Source of the DNA: Gordius sp. MW1
Taxonomy: Eukaryota > Nematomorpha > Gordioida > Gordea > Gordiidae
DNA length: 64,000 nucleotides
Reading direction: 5' to 3'
NCBI GenBank assembly: GCA_964036665.1
Contig: OZ038532.1
Location: forward strand, 15,952,537-16,016,536
Positions 1 through 12,200 of the stretch are shown here, in pieces (position 1 is the first letter of the stretch; each line of letters opens with the position of its first letter). The notes beneath the pieces were generated by a model. That model saw nothing but the letters and a program-made list of their open reading frames with translations, was not told the DNA's origin and did no database searches. Position numbers and translations under genes: made by a program.

Positions 1-148
1 TCTGATAAATTTTTACTTTTTATCATCGAAACCACGTCTGAAAACGACAACTTTCATCGGATGCATACGGTTGAAAGAAAAATATGTGAAAAATTTTGAG
101 GTAAAAATATTTATTTTTTTCGATTCTATGTGAAAGAGCATGAAAAAA

Positions 149-158
149 TATATAAAAG
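149..158 (+). promoter_or_regulatory. TATA-box-like element in each monomer (first example)
   Basis: TATATAAAAG is kept in nearly every unit of the array, with rare variants such as AATATAAAAAAG near 10830 and 28035 and shortened forms near 12204. It matches the eukaryotic RNA polymerase II TATA consensus TATAWAAR. If it works, transcription would run rightward and start about 30 bp downstream, near the CCTATTATCC stretch. In so AT-rich a repeat the match may be chance. Its conservation does not by itself prove use, because all parts of a homogenised satellite are conserved. Confidence 0.3.
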
Positions 159-254
159 TAAGCCAATTTGAGAATCCTGTTATCCTCGATTGACTTCCGA
201 AAAGAGGTTTTAAGCTGCGAGAACTATCATTTTGACAAAAGACAAGGTTTTATT

Positions 255-281
255 GTTGCGATTAGTTTGTTGTATCGCAAC
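255..281. repeat. Monomer dyad: 8-bp perfect inverted repeat (first example)
   Basis: GTTGCGAT (255-262) and ATCGCAAC (274-281) are exact reverse complements separated by an 11-base T-rich spacer. The pair is present in most monomers. Single changes in one arm occur at 602 (TTTCGATT), 31254 (TCGGAAC), 34305 and 39716 (TCCCAAC), 47596 (TTGCAAC), 46565 (CGCAGC) and 60241 (TGGCAAC). It could form a hairpin in RNA or single-stranded DNA, or be a dimeric protein-binding site. All three MITE insertions lie at the outer edge of the right arm. Confidence 0.75.
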
Positions 282-1033
282 GTGAGTGCTTAATTTTTGA
301 AAACTGCTTTATGCGATCATGATTTCAAAGTAATAGATTTTAGATTCTGATAAATTTTTTGGGATCATAGAAACCACGTCTGAAAACGACAACTTTCATC
401 GGATGAATACGGTTCAAAGAAAAATATGTGAAAAATTTTGAGGCAAAAATATTTATTTTTTTCGATTCTATGTGAAAGAGCATGAAAAAATATATAAAAG
501 TAAGCCAATTTGAGAATACTATTATCCTCGATTGACTTCCGAAAAGAGGTTTTAAGCTGCGAGAACTATCATTTTGACAAAAGACAACGTTTTATTGTTT
601 CGATTAGTTTGTTGTATCGCAACGTGAGTGCTTAATTTTTGAAAATGGCTCTATGCGATCATGATTTTAAAGTAATAGTTTTCAGATTCTGATAAATTTT
701 TACTTGGAATCATAGAAACCACGTCTGAAAACGACATCTTTCATCGGATGAATACGGTTCAAAGAAAAATATGTGAAAAATTTTGAGGTAAAAATATTAA
801 TTTTTTTTCAATTCTATGTGAAAGAGCATGAAAAAATATATAAAAGTAAGCCAATTTGAGAATCCTATTATCCTCGATTGACTTCCGAAAAGAGGTTTTA
901 AGCAGCGAGAACTATCATTTTGACAAAAGACAACGTCTTATTGTTGCGATTAGTTTGTTGTATCGCAACGTGAGTGCTTAATTTTTCAAAAATGCACTAT
1001 GCGATCATGATTTTAAAGTAATAGTTTTTAGAT

Positions 1034-4000
1034 TCTGATAAATTTTTACTTGGGATCATAGAAACCACGTCTGAAAACGACAACTTTCATCGGATGAATA
1101 CGGTTCAAAGAAAAATATGTGAAAAATTTTAAGGTAAAAATATTTATTTTTTTCAATTCTATGTGAAAGAGCATGAAAAAATATATAAAAGTAAGCTAAT
1201 TTGAGAATCCTATTATCCTCGATTGACTTCCGAAAAGGGGTTTTAAGCTGCGAGAACTATCATTTTGACAAAAGACAACGTTTTATTGTTGCGATTAGTT
1301 TGTTGTATCGCAACGTGAGTGCTTAATTTTTGAAAACTGCTTTATGCGATCATGATTTCAAAGTAATAGATTTTAGATTCTGATAAATTTTTTGGGATCA
1401 TAGAAACCACGTCTGAAAACGACAACTTTCATCGGATGAATACGGTTCAAAGAAAAATATGTGAAAAATTTTGAGGCAAAAATATTTATTTTTTTCGATT
1501 CTATGTGAAAGAGCATGAAAAAATATATAAAAGTAAGCCAATTTGAGAATACTATTATCCTCGATTGACTTCCGAAAAGAGGTTTTAAGCTGCGAGAACT
1601 ATCATTTTGACAAAAGACAACGTTTTATTGTTTCGATTAGTTTGTTGTATCGCAACGTGAGTGCTTAATTTTTGAAAATGGCTCTATGCGATCATGATTT
1701 TAAAGTAATAGTTTTCAGATTCTGATAAATTTTTACTTGGAATCATAGAAACCACGTCTGAAAACGACATCTTTCATCGGATGAATACGGTTCAAAGAAA
1801 AATATGTGAAAAATTTTGAGGTAAAAATATTAATTTTTTTTCAATTCTATGTGAAAGAGCATGAAAAAATATATAAAAGTAAGCCAATTTGAGAATCCTT
1901 TTATCCTCGATTGACTTCCGAAAAGAGGTTTTAAGCTGCGAGAACGATCATTTTAACAAAAGACAACGTTTTATTGTTTCGATTAGTTTGTTGTATCGCA
2001 ACGTTAGTGCTTAATTTTTGAAAATGGCTCTATGCGATCATGATTTCAAAGTAATAGTTTTCAGATTCTGATAAATTTTTACTTGGGATCATAGAAACCA
2101 CGTCTGAAAACGACATCTTTCATCGGATGAATACGGTTCAAAGAAAAATATGTGAAAAATTTTGAGGTAAAAATATTAATCTTTTTCGATTCTATGTGAA
2201 AGAGCATGAAAAAATATATAAAAGTAAGCCAATTTGAGAATCCAATTATCCTCGATTGACTTCCGAAAAGAGGTTTTAAGCTGCGAGAACTATCATTTTG
2301 ACAAAAGACAACGTTTTATTGTTGCGATTAGTTTGTTGTATCGCAACGTGAGTGCTTAATTTTTCAAAAATGCACTATGCGATCATGATTTTAAAGTAAT
2401 AGTTTTCTGATTCTGATAAATTTTTACTTTTTATCATCGAAACCACGTCTGAAAACGACAACTTTCATCGGATGCATACGGTTGAAAGAAAAATATGTGA
2501 AAAATTTTGAGGTAAAAATATTTATTTTTTTCGATTCTATGTGAAAGAGCATGAAAAAATATATAAAAGTAAGCCAATTTGAGAATACTATTATCCTCGA
2601 TTGACTTCCGAAAAGAGGTTTTAAGCTGCGAGAACTATCATTTTGACAAAAGACAACGTTTTATTGTTTCGATTAGTTTGTTGTATCGCAACGTGAGTGC
2701 TTAATTTTTGAAAATGGCTCTATGCGATCATGATTTTAAAGTAATAGTTTTCAGATTCTGATAAATTTTTACTTGGAATCATAGAAACCACGTCTGAAAA
2801 CGACATCTTTCATCGGATGAATACGGTTCAAAGAAAAATATGTGAAAAATTTTGAGGTAAAAATATTAATTTTTTTTCAATTCTATGTGAAAGAGCATGA
2901 AAAAATATATAAAAGTAAGCCAATTTGAGAATCCTATTATCCTCGATTGACTTCCGAAAAGAGGTTTTAAGCAGCGAGAACTATCATTTTGACAAAAGAC
3001 AACGTCTTATTGTTGCGATTAGTTTGTTGTATCGCAACGTGAGTGCTTAATTTTTCAAAAATGCACTATGCGATCATGATTTTAAAGTAATAGTTTTCTG
3101 ATTCTGATAAATTTTTACTTGGGATCATAGAAACCACGTCTGAAAACGACAACTTTCATCGGATGCATACGGTTGAAAGAAAAATATGTGAAAAATTTTG
3201 AGGTAAAAATATTTATTTTTTTCAATTCTATGTGAAAGAGCATGAAAAAATATATAAAAGTAAGCCAATTTGAGAATCCTATTATCCTCGATTGACTTCC
3301 GAAAAGAAATTTTAAGCTGTGAGAACTATCATTTTGACAAAAGACAACGTTTTATTGTTGCGATTAGTTTGTTGTATCGCAACGTGATGCTTAATTTTTG
3401 AAAATGGCTATATGCGATCATGATTTCAAAGTAATAGTTTTCTGATTCTGATAAATTTTTACTTTTTATCATCGAAACCACGTCTGAAAACGACAACTTT
3501 CATCGGATGCATACGGTTGAAAGAAAAATATGTGAAAAATTTTGAGGTAAAAATATTTATTTTTTTCGATTCTATGTGAAAGAGCATGAAAAAATATATA
3601 AAAGTAAGCCAATTTGAGAATCCTGTTATCCTCGATTGACTTCCGAAAAGAGGTTTTAAGCTGCGAGAACTATCATTTTGAAAAAAGACAACGTTTTATT
3701 GTTGCGATTAGTTTGTTGTATCGCAACGTGAGTGTTTAATTTTTCAAAAATGCACTATGCGATCATGATTTCAAAGTAACATTTCTCTGATTCTGATAAA
3801 TTTTTACTTGGGATCATAAAAACCACGTCTGAAAACGACAACTTTCATCGGATGAATACGGTTCAAAGAAAAATATGTGAAAAATTTTGAGGTAAAAATA
3901 TTAATTTTTTTCGATTCTATGTGAAAGAGCATAAAAAAATATATAAAAGTAAGCCAATTTGAGAATCCTATTATCCTCGATTGACTTTCGAAAAGAGGTT

Positions 4001-7000
4001 TTAAGCTGCAAGAACGATCATTTTAACAAAAGACAACGTTTTATTGTTTCGATTAGTTTGTTGTATCGCAACGTTAGTGCTTAATTTTTGAAAATGGCTC
4101 TATGCGATCATGATTTCAAAGTAATAGTTTTCAGATTCTGATAAATTTTTACTTGGGATCATAGAAACCACGTCTGAAAACGACATCTTTCATCGGATGA
4201 ATACGGTTCAAAGAAAAATATGTGAAAAATTTTGAGGTAAAAATATTAATCTTTTTCGATTCTATGTGAAAGAGCATGAAAAAATATATAAAAGTAAGCC
4301 AATTTGAGAATCCTATTATCCTCGATTGACTTCCGAAAAGAAATTTTAAGCTGTGAGAACTATCATTTTGACAAAAGACAACGTTTTATTGTTGCGATTA
4401 GTTTGTTGTATCGCAACGTGATGCTTAATTTTTGAAAATGGCTATATGCGATCATGATTTCAAAGTAATAGTTTTCAGATTCTGATAAATTTTTACTTGG
4501 GATCATAGAAACCACGTCTGAAAACGACATCTTTCATCGGATGAATACGGTTCAAAGAAAAATATGTGAAAAATTTTGAGGTAAAAATATTTATTTTTTT
4601 CGATTCTATGTGAAAGAGCATGAAAAAATATATAAAAGTAAGCCAATTTGAGAATCCTATTATCCTCGATTGACTTCCGAAAAGAGGTTTTAAGCTGTGA
4701 GAACTATCATTTTGACAAAAGACAACGTTTTATTGTTGCGATTAGTTTGTTGTATCGCAACGTGATGCTTAATTTTTGAAAACTGCTCTATGCGATTATG
4801 ATTTTAAAGTAATAGTTTTCTGATTCTGATAAATTTTTACTTTTTATATCGAAACCACGTCTGAAAACGACAACTTTCATCGGATGCATACGGTTGAAAG
4901 AAAAATATGTGAAAAATTTTGAGGTAAAAATATTTATTTTTTTCGATTCTATGTGAAAGAGCATGAAAAAATATATAAAAGTAAGCCAATTTGAGAATCC
5001 TATTATCCTCGATTGACTTCCGAAAAGAGGTTTTAAGCTGCGAGAACTATCATTTTGACAAAAGACGACGTTTTATTGTTGCGATTAGTTTGTTGTATCG
5101 CAACGTGAGTGCTTAATTTTTCAAAAATGCACTATGCGATCATGATTTTAAAGTAATAGTTTTCTGATTCTGATAAATTTTTACTTGGGATTATAGAAAC
5201 CACGTCTGAAAACGACAACTTTCATCGGATGAATACGGTTCTAAGAAAAATATGTGAAAAATTTTAAGGTAAAAATATTTATTTTTTTCAATTCTATGTA
5301 AAAGAGCATGAAAAAATATATAAAAGTAAGCCAATTTGAGAATCCTATTATCCTCGATTGACTTCCGAAAAGAAATTTTAAGCTGTGAGAACTATCATTT
5401 TGACAAAAGACAACGTTTTATTGTTGCGATTAGTTTGTTGTATCGCAACGTGATGCTTAATTTTTGAAAATGGCTATATGCGATCATGATTTCAAAGTAA
5501 TAGTTTTCTGATTCTGATAAATTTTTACTTTTTATCATCGAAACCACGTCTGAAAACGACAACTTTCATCGGATGCATACGGTTGAAAGAAAAATATGTG
5601 AAAAATTTTGAGGTAAAAATATTTATTTTTTTCGATTCTATGTGAAAGAGCATGAAAAAATATATAAAAGTAAGCCAATTTGAGAATCCTGTTATCCTCG
5701 ATTGACTTCCGAAAAGAGGTTTTAAGCTGCGAGAACTATCATTTTGAAAAAAGACAACGTTTTATTGTTGCGATTAGTTTGTTGTATCGCAACGTGAGTG
5801 TTTAATTTTTCAAAAATGCACTATGCGATCATGATTTCAAAGTAACATTTCTCTGATTCTGATAAATTTTTACTTGGGATCATAAAAACCACGTCTGAAA
5901 ACGACAACTTTCATCGGATGAATACGGTTCAAAGAAAAATATGTGAAAAATTTTGAGGTAAAAATATTAATTTTTTTCGATTCTATGTGAAAGAGCATAA
6001 AAAAATATATAAAAGTAAGCCAATTTGAGAATCCTATTATCCTCGATTGACTTTCGAAAAGAGGTTTTAAGCTGCAAGAACGATCATTTTAACAAAAGAC
6101 AACGTTTTATTGTTTCGATTAGTTTGTTGTATCGCAACGTTAGTGCTTAATTTTTGAAAATGGCTCTATGCGATCATGATTTCAAAGTAATAGTTTTCAG
6201 ATTCTGATAAATTTTTACTTGGGATCATAGAAACCACGTCTGAAAACGACATCTTTCATCGGATGAATACGGTTCAAAGAAAAATATGTGAAAAATTTTG
6301 AGGTAAAAATATTAATCTTTTTCGATTCTATGTGAAAGAGCATGAAAAAATATATAAAAGTAAGCCAATTTGAGAATTTTATTATCCTCGATTGACTTCC
6401 GAAAAGAGGTTTTAAGCTGCGAGAACTATCATTTTGACAAAAGACAACGTTTTATTGTTGCGATTAGTTTGTTGTATCGCAACGTGAGTGCTTAATTTTT
6501 CAAAAATGCACTATGCGATCATGATTTTAAAGTAATAGTTTTCTGATTCTGATAAATTTTTACTTGGGATTATAGAAACCACGTCTGAAAACGACAACTT
6601 TCATCGGATGAATACGGTTCTAAGAAAAATATGTGAAAAATTTTAAGGTAAAAATATTTATTTTTTTCAATTCTATGTAAAAGAGCATGAAAAAATATAT
6701 AAAAGTAAGCCAATTTGAGAATCCTATTATCCTCGATTGACTTCCGAAAAGAGGTTTTAAGCTGTGAGAACTATCATTTTGACAAAAGACAACGTTTTAT
6801 TGTTGCGATTAGTTTGTTGTATCGCAACGTGATGCTTAATTTTTGAAAATGGCTATATGCGATCATGATTTCAAAGTAATAGTTTTCTGATTCTGATAAA
6901 TTTTTACTTTTTATCATCGAAACCACGTCTGAAAACGACAACTTTCATAGGATGCATACGGTTGAAAGAAAAATATGTGAAAAATTTTGAGGTAAAAATA

Positions 7001-10000
7001 TTTATTTTTTTCGATTCTATGTGAAAGAGCATGAAAAAATATATAAAAGTAAGCCAATTTGAGAATCCTGTTATCCTCGATTGACTTCCGAAAAGAGGTT
7101 TTAAGCTGCGAGAACTATCATTTTGAAAAAAGACAACGTTTTATTGTTGCGATTAGTTTGTTGTATCGCAACGTGAGTGTTTAATTTTTCAAAAATGCAC
7201 TATGCGATCATGATTTCAAAGTAACATTTCTCTGATTCTGATAAATTTTTACTTGGGATCATAGAAACCACGTCTGAAAACGACAACTTTCATCGGATGA
7301 ATACGGTTCAAAGAAAAATATGTGAAAAATTTTGAGGTAAAAATATTTATTTTTTTCGATTCTATGTGAAAGAGCATGAAAAAATATATAAAAGTAAGCC
7401 AATTTGAGAATCCTGTTATCCTCGATTGACTTCCGAAAAGAGGTTTTAAGCTGCGAGAACTATCATTTTGACAAAAGACAACGTTTTATTGTTGCGATTA
7501 GTTTGTTGTATCGCAACGTGAGTGCTTAATTTTTCAAAAATGCACTATGCGATCATGATTTTAAAGTAATAGTTTTCTGATTCTGATAAATTTTTACTTT
7601 TTATCATCGAAATCACGTCTGAAAACGACAACTTTCATCGGATGCATACGGTTGAAAGAAAAATATGTGAAAAATTTTGAGGTAAAAATATTTATTTTTT
7701 TCGATTCTATGTGAAAGAGCATGAAAAAATATATAAAAGTAAGCCAATTTGAGAATCCTATTATCCTCGATTGACTTCCGAAAAGAGGTTTTAAGCTGCG
7801 AGAACTATCATTTTGACAAAAGACAACGTTTTATTGTTGCGATTAGTTTGTTGTATCGCAACGTGAGTGCTTAATTTTTCAAAAATGCACTATGCGATCA
7901 TGATTTTAAAGTAATAGTTTTCTGATTCTGATAAATTTTTACTTGGGATCATAGAAACCACGTCTGAAAACGACAACTTTCATCGGATGAATACGGTTCT
8001 AAGAAAAATATGTGAAAAATTTTAAGGTAAAAATATTTATTTTTTTCAATTCTATGTGAAAGAGCATGAAAAAATATATAAAAGTAAGCCAATTTGAGAA
8101 TCCTATTATCCTCGATTGACTTCCGAAAAGAGGTTTTAAGCTGTGAGAACTATCATCTTGACAAAAGACAACGTTTTATTGTTGCGATTAGTTTGTTGTA
8201 TCGCAACGTGATGCTTAATTTTTGAAAATGGCTATATGCGATCATGATTTCAAAGTAATAGTTTTCTGATTCTGATAAATTTTTACTTTTTATCATCGAA
8301 ACCACGTCTGAAAACGACAACTTTCATCGGATGCATACGGTTGAAAGAAAAATATGTGAAAAATTTTGAGGTAAAAATATTTATTTTTTTCGATTCTATG
8401 TGAAAGAGCATGAAAAAATATATAAAAGTAAGCCAATTTGAGAATCCTATTATCCTCGATTGACTTCCGAAAAGAGGTTTTAAGCTGCGAGAACTATCAT
8501 TTTGACAAAAGACAACGTTTTATTGTTGCGATTAGTTTGTTGTATCGCAACGTGATGCTTAATTTTTGAAAATGGCTCTATGCGATCATGATTTCATAGT
8601 AATAGTTTTCAGATTCTGATAAATTTTTACTTGGGATCATAGAAACCACGTCTGAAAACGACAACTCTCATCGGATGCATACGGTTGAAAGAAAAATATG
8701 TGAAAAATTTTGAGGTAAAAATATTTATTTTTTTCGATTCTATGTGTAAGAGCATGAAAAAATGTATAAAAGTAAGCCAATTTGAGAATCCTATTATCCT
8801 CGATTGACTTCCGAAAAGAGGTTTTAAGCTGCGAGAACTATCATTTTGACAAAAGACAATGTTTTATTGTTGCGATTAGTTTGTTGTATCGCAACGTGAG
8901 TGCTTAATTTTTCAAAAATGCACTATGCGATCATGATTTAAAAGTAATAGTTTTCTGATTCTGATAAATTTTTACTTTTTATCATCGAAACCACGTCTTA
9001 AAGGGACAACTTTCATCGGATGCATACGGTTGAAAGAAAATATGTAAAAAATTTTGAGGTAAAAATAGTTATTTTTTTCGATTCTATGTGAAAGAGCATG
9101 AAAAAATATATAAAAGTAAGCCAATTTGAGAATCCTGTTATCCTCGATTGACTTCCGAAAAGAGGTTTTAAGCTGCGAGAACTATCATTTTGACAAAAGA
9201 CAACGTTTTATTGTTGCGATTAGTTTGTTGTATCGCAACGTGAGTGTTTAATTTTTCAAAAATGCACTATGCGATCATGATTTCAAAGTAACATTTCTCT
9301 GATTCTGATAAATTTTTACTTGGGATCATAGAAACCACGTCTGAAAACGACAACTTTCATCGGATGAATACGGTTCAAAGAAAAATATGTGAAAAATTTT
9401 GAGGTAAAAATATTAATTTTTTTCGATTCTATGTGAAAGAGCATAAAAAAATATATAAAAGTAAGCCAATTTGAGAATACTATTATCCTCGATTGACTTC
9501 CGAAAAGAGGTTTTAAGCTGCAAGAACGATCATTTTAACAAAAGCCAACGTTATATTGTTGCGATTAGTTTGTTGTATCGTAACGTGAGTGTTTAATTTT
9601 TCAAAAATGCACTATGCGATCATGATTTCAAAGTAACTTTTCTCTGATTCTGATAAATTTTTACTTGGGATCATAGAAACCACGTCTGAAAACGACAACT
9701 TTCATCGGATGAATACGGTTTAAAGAAAAATATGTGAAAAATTTTGAGGTAAAAATATTTATTTTTTTCGATTCTATGTGAAAGAGCATGAAAAAATATA
9801 TAAAAGTAAGCCAATTTGAAAATCCTATTATCCTCGATTGACTTCCGAAAAGAGGTTTTAAGCTGCGAGAACTATCATTTTGACAAAAGACAACGTTTTA
9901 TTGTTGAGATTAGTTTGTTGTATCGCAACGTGATGCTTAATTTTTGAAAATGGCTCTATGCGATCATGATTTCAAAGTAATAGTTTTCAGATTCTGATAA

Positions 10001-12200
10001 ATTTTTACTTGGGATCATTGAAACCACGTCTGAAAACGACAACTTGGATCGGATGAATACGGTTCAAAGAAAAATATGTGAAAAATTTTGAGGCAAAAAT
10101 ATTTATTTTTTTCAATTCTATGTGAAAGAGCATGAAAAAATATATAAAAGTAAGCCAATTTGAGAATCCTGTTATCCTCGATTGACTTCAAAAGAGGTTT
10201 TAAGCTGCGAGAACTATCATTTTGACAAAAGACAACGTTTTATTGTTGCGATTAGTTTGTTGTATCGCAACGTGAGTGCTTAATTTTTCAAAAATGCACT
10301 ATGCGATCATGATTTTAAAGTAATAGTTTTCTGATTCTGATAAATTTTTACTTGGGATCATAGAAACCACGTCTGAAAACGACAACTTTCATCGGATGAA
10401 TACGGTTCTAAGAAAAATATGTGAAAAATTTTAAGGTAAAAATATTTATTTTTTTCAATTCTATGTGAAAGACATGAAAAAATATATAAAAGTAAGCCAA
10501 TTTGAGAATCCTATTATCCTCGATTGACTTCCGAAAAGAGGTTTTAAGCTGTGAGAACTATCATTTTGACAAAAGACAACGTTTTATTGTTGCGATTAGT
10601 TTGTTGTATCGCAACGTGATGCTTAATTTTTGAAAATGGCTATATGCGATCATGATTTCAAAGTAATAGTTTTCTGATTCTGATAAATTTTTACTTTTTA
10701 TCATCGAAACCACGTCTGAAAACGACAACTTTCATCGGATGCATACGGTTGAAAGAAAAATATGTGAAAAATTTTGAGGTAAAAATATTTATTTTTTTCG
10801 ATTCTATGTGAAAGAGCATGAAAAAATATAAAAAAGTAAGCCAATTTGAAAATCCTGTTATCCTCGATTGACTTCCGAAAAGAGGTTTTAAGCTGCGAGA
10901 ACTATCATTTTGACAAAAGACAACGTTTTATTGTTGCGATTAGTTTGTTGTATCGCAACGTGAGTGCTAAATTTTTGAAAACTGCTCTATGTGATTATGA
11001 TTTCAAAGTAATAGTTTTTAGATTCTGATAAATTTTTACTTGGGATCATAGAAACCACGTCTGAAAACGACAACTTTCATCGGATGGATACGGTTCAAAG
11101 AAAAATATGTGAAAAATTTTGAGGTAAAAATACTAATTTTTTTTCGATTCTATGTGAAAGAGCATGAAAAAATATATAAAAGTAAGCCAATTTGAGAATC
11201 CTATTATCCTTGATTGACTTCCAAAAAGAGGTTTTAAGCTGCGAGAACTATCATTTTGACAAAAGACAACGTTTTATTGTTGCGATTAGTTTGTTGTATC
11301 GCAACGTGAGTGCTTAATTTTTCAAAAATGCACTATGCGATCATGATTTTAAAGTAATAGTATTCTGATTCTGATAAATTTTTACTTTTTATCATCGAAA
11401 CCACGTCTGAAAACGACAACTTTCATCGGATGCATACGGTTGAAAGAAAAATATGTAAAAAATTTTGAGGTGAAAATATTTATTTTTTTCGATTCTATGT
11501 GAAAGAGCATGAAAAAATATATAAAAGTAAGCCAATTTGAGAATCCTATTATCCTCGATTGACTTCCGAAAAGAGGTTTTAAGCTGCGAGAACTATCATT
11601 TTGACAAAAGACAACGTTTTATTGTTGCGATTAGTTTGTTGTATCGCAACTGATGCTTAATTTTTGAAAATGGCTCTATGCGATCATGATTTCAAAGTAA
11701 TAGTTTCAGATTCTGATAAATTTTTACTTGGGATCATAGAAACCACGTCTGAAAACGACAACTTTTATCGGATGAATACGGTTCAAAGAAAAATACGTGA
11801 AAAATTTTGAGGTAAAAATATTTATTTTTTTCAATTCTATGTGAAAGAGCATGAAAAAATATATAAAAGTGAGCCAATTTGAGCTATTATCCTCGATTGA
11901 CTTCCGAAAAGGGGTTTTAATCTGCGATAACTATCATTTTGACCAAAGACAACGTTTTATTGTTGCGATAAGTTTGTTGTATCGCAACGTGAGTGTTTAA
12001 TTTTTCAAAAATGCACTATGCGATCATGATTTCAAAGTAACATTTCTCTGATTCTGATAAATTTTTACTTGGGATCATAGAAACCACGTCTGAAAACGGC
12101 AACTTTCATCGGATGAATACGGTTCAAAGAAAAATATGTGAAAATTTTTGAGGTAAAAATATTTATTTTTTTCAATTCTATGTGAAAGAGCATGAAAAAA
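1034..12200 (+). repeat. Large duplicated block, copy 1
   Basis: Shares ordered rare variants with the block at 12.4-27.3 kb. The offset is 11361 bp for 1034-3200 (for example AGCAGCGAG at 2969 and 14330), 10328 bp near 4.8 kb (TTTATATCGAAACC at 4843 and 15171), 12046 bp near 7.6-8.0 kb (GAAATCACG at 7609 and 19655), 11703 bp near 10.2 kb (CTTCAAAAGAGG at 10188 and 21890), and 15145 bp for 10846-12200 (for example the rare GAGCTATTATCC at 11881 and 27026). Offset steps are about whole monomers or multiples, so units were gained or lost after the duplication. Boundaries are approximate. Confidence 0.8.

Larger units (their letters stand above)
1..345 (+). repeat. Representative satellite monomer (345 bp)
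   Basis: First complete unit, used here as the register. The order is: 5' module with TTTATCATCG and GCATACGG (the alternative in other units is GGGATCATAG with GAATACGG); AAAATTTT-containing A/T tracts and a long T run at about 110-120; TATATAAAAG at 149-158; conserved middle GATTGACTTCCGAAAAG; dyad at 255-281; and a 3' module ending in AGAT before the next TCTGATAAAT at 346. The next units are 342, 346 and 345 bp long (346-687, 688-1033, 1034-1378). The size is close to two nucleosome repeats of 172 bp, but I see no convincing similarity between the two halves, so the unit does not look like a recent dimer. Confidence 0.95.

Noticed and set aside
51-75. CENP-B-box-like sequence (ATCGGATGAATACGGTT in many units)
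   Set aside because: It resembles the box loosely, but the first conserved base is changed, the spacing is one base longer and the final CGGG is not kept. The alternative GCATACGG type is further away. Not sufficient for a call.
60-200. Internal RNA polymerase III promoter (GGTTCAAAG resembling a B box)
   Set aside because: The second half of the B box (CC) is missing, no A box lies at a suitable distance, and the repeat is not tRNA- or SINE-like.
1-345. Hammerhead ribozyme in the monomer (TCTGATAAAT followed by GAAAC)
   Set aside because: The core would need CTGATGA; here it is CTGATAA, and the bases between it and GAAAC do not form a stem. No match on the other strand either.
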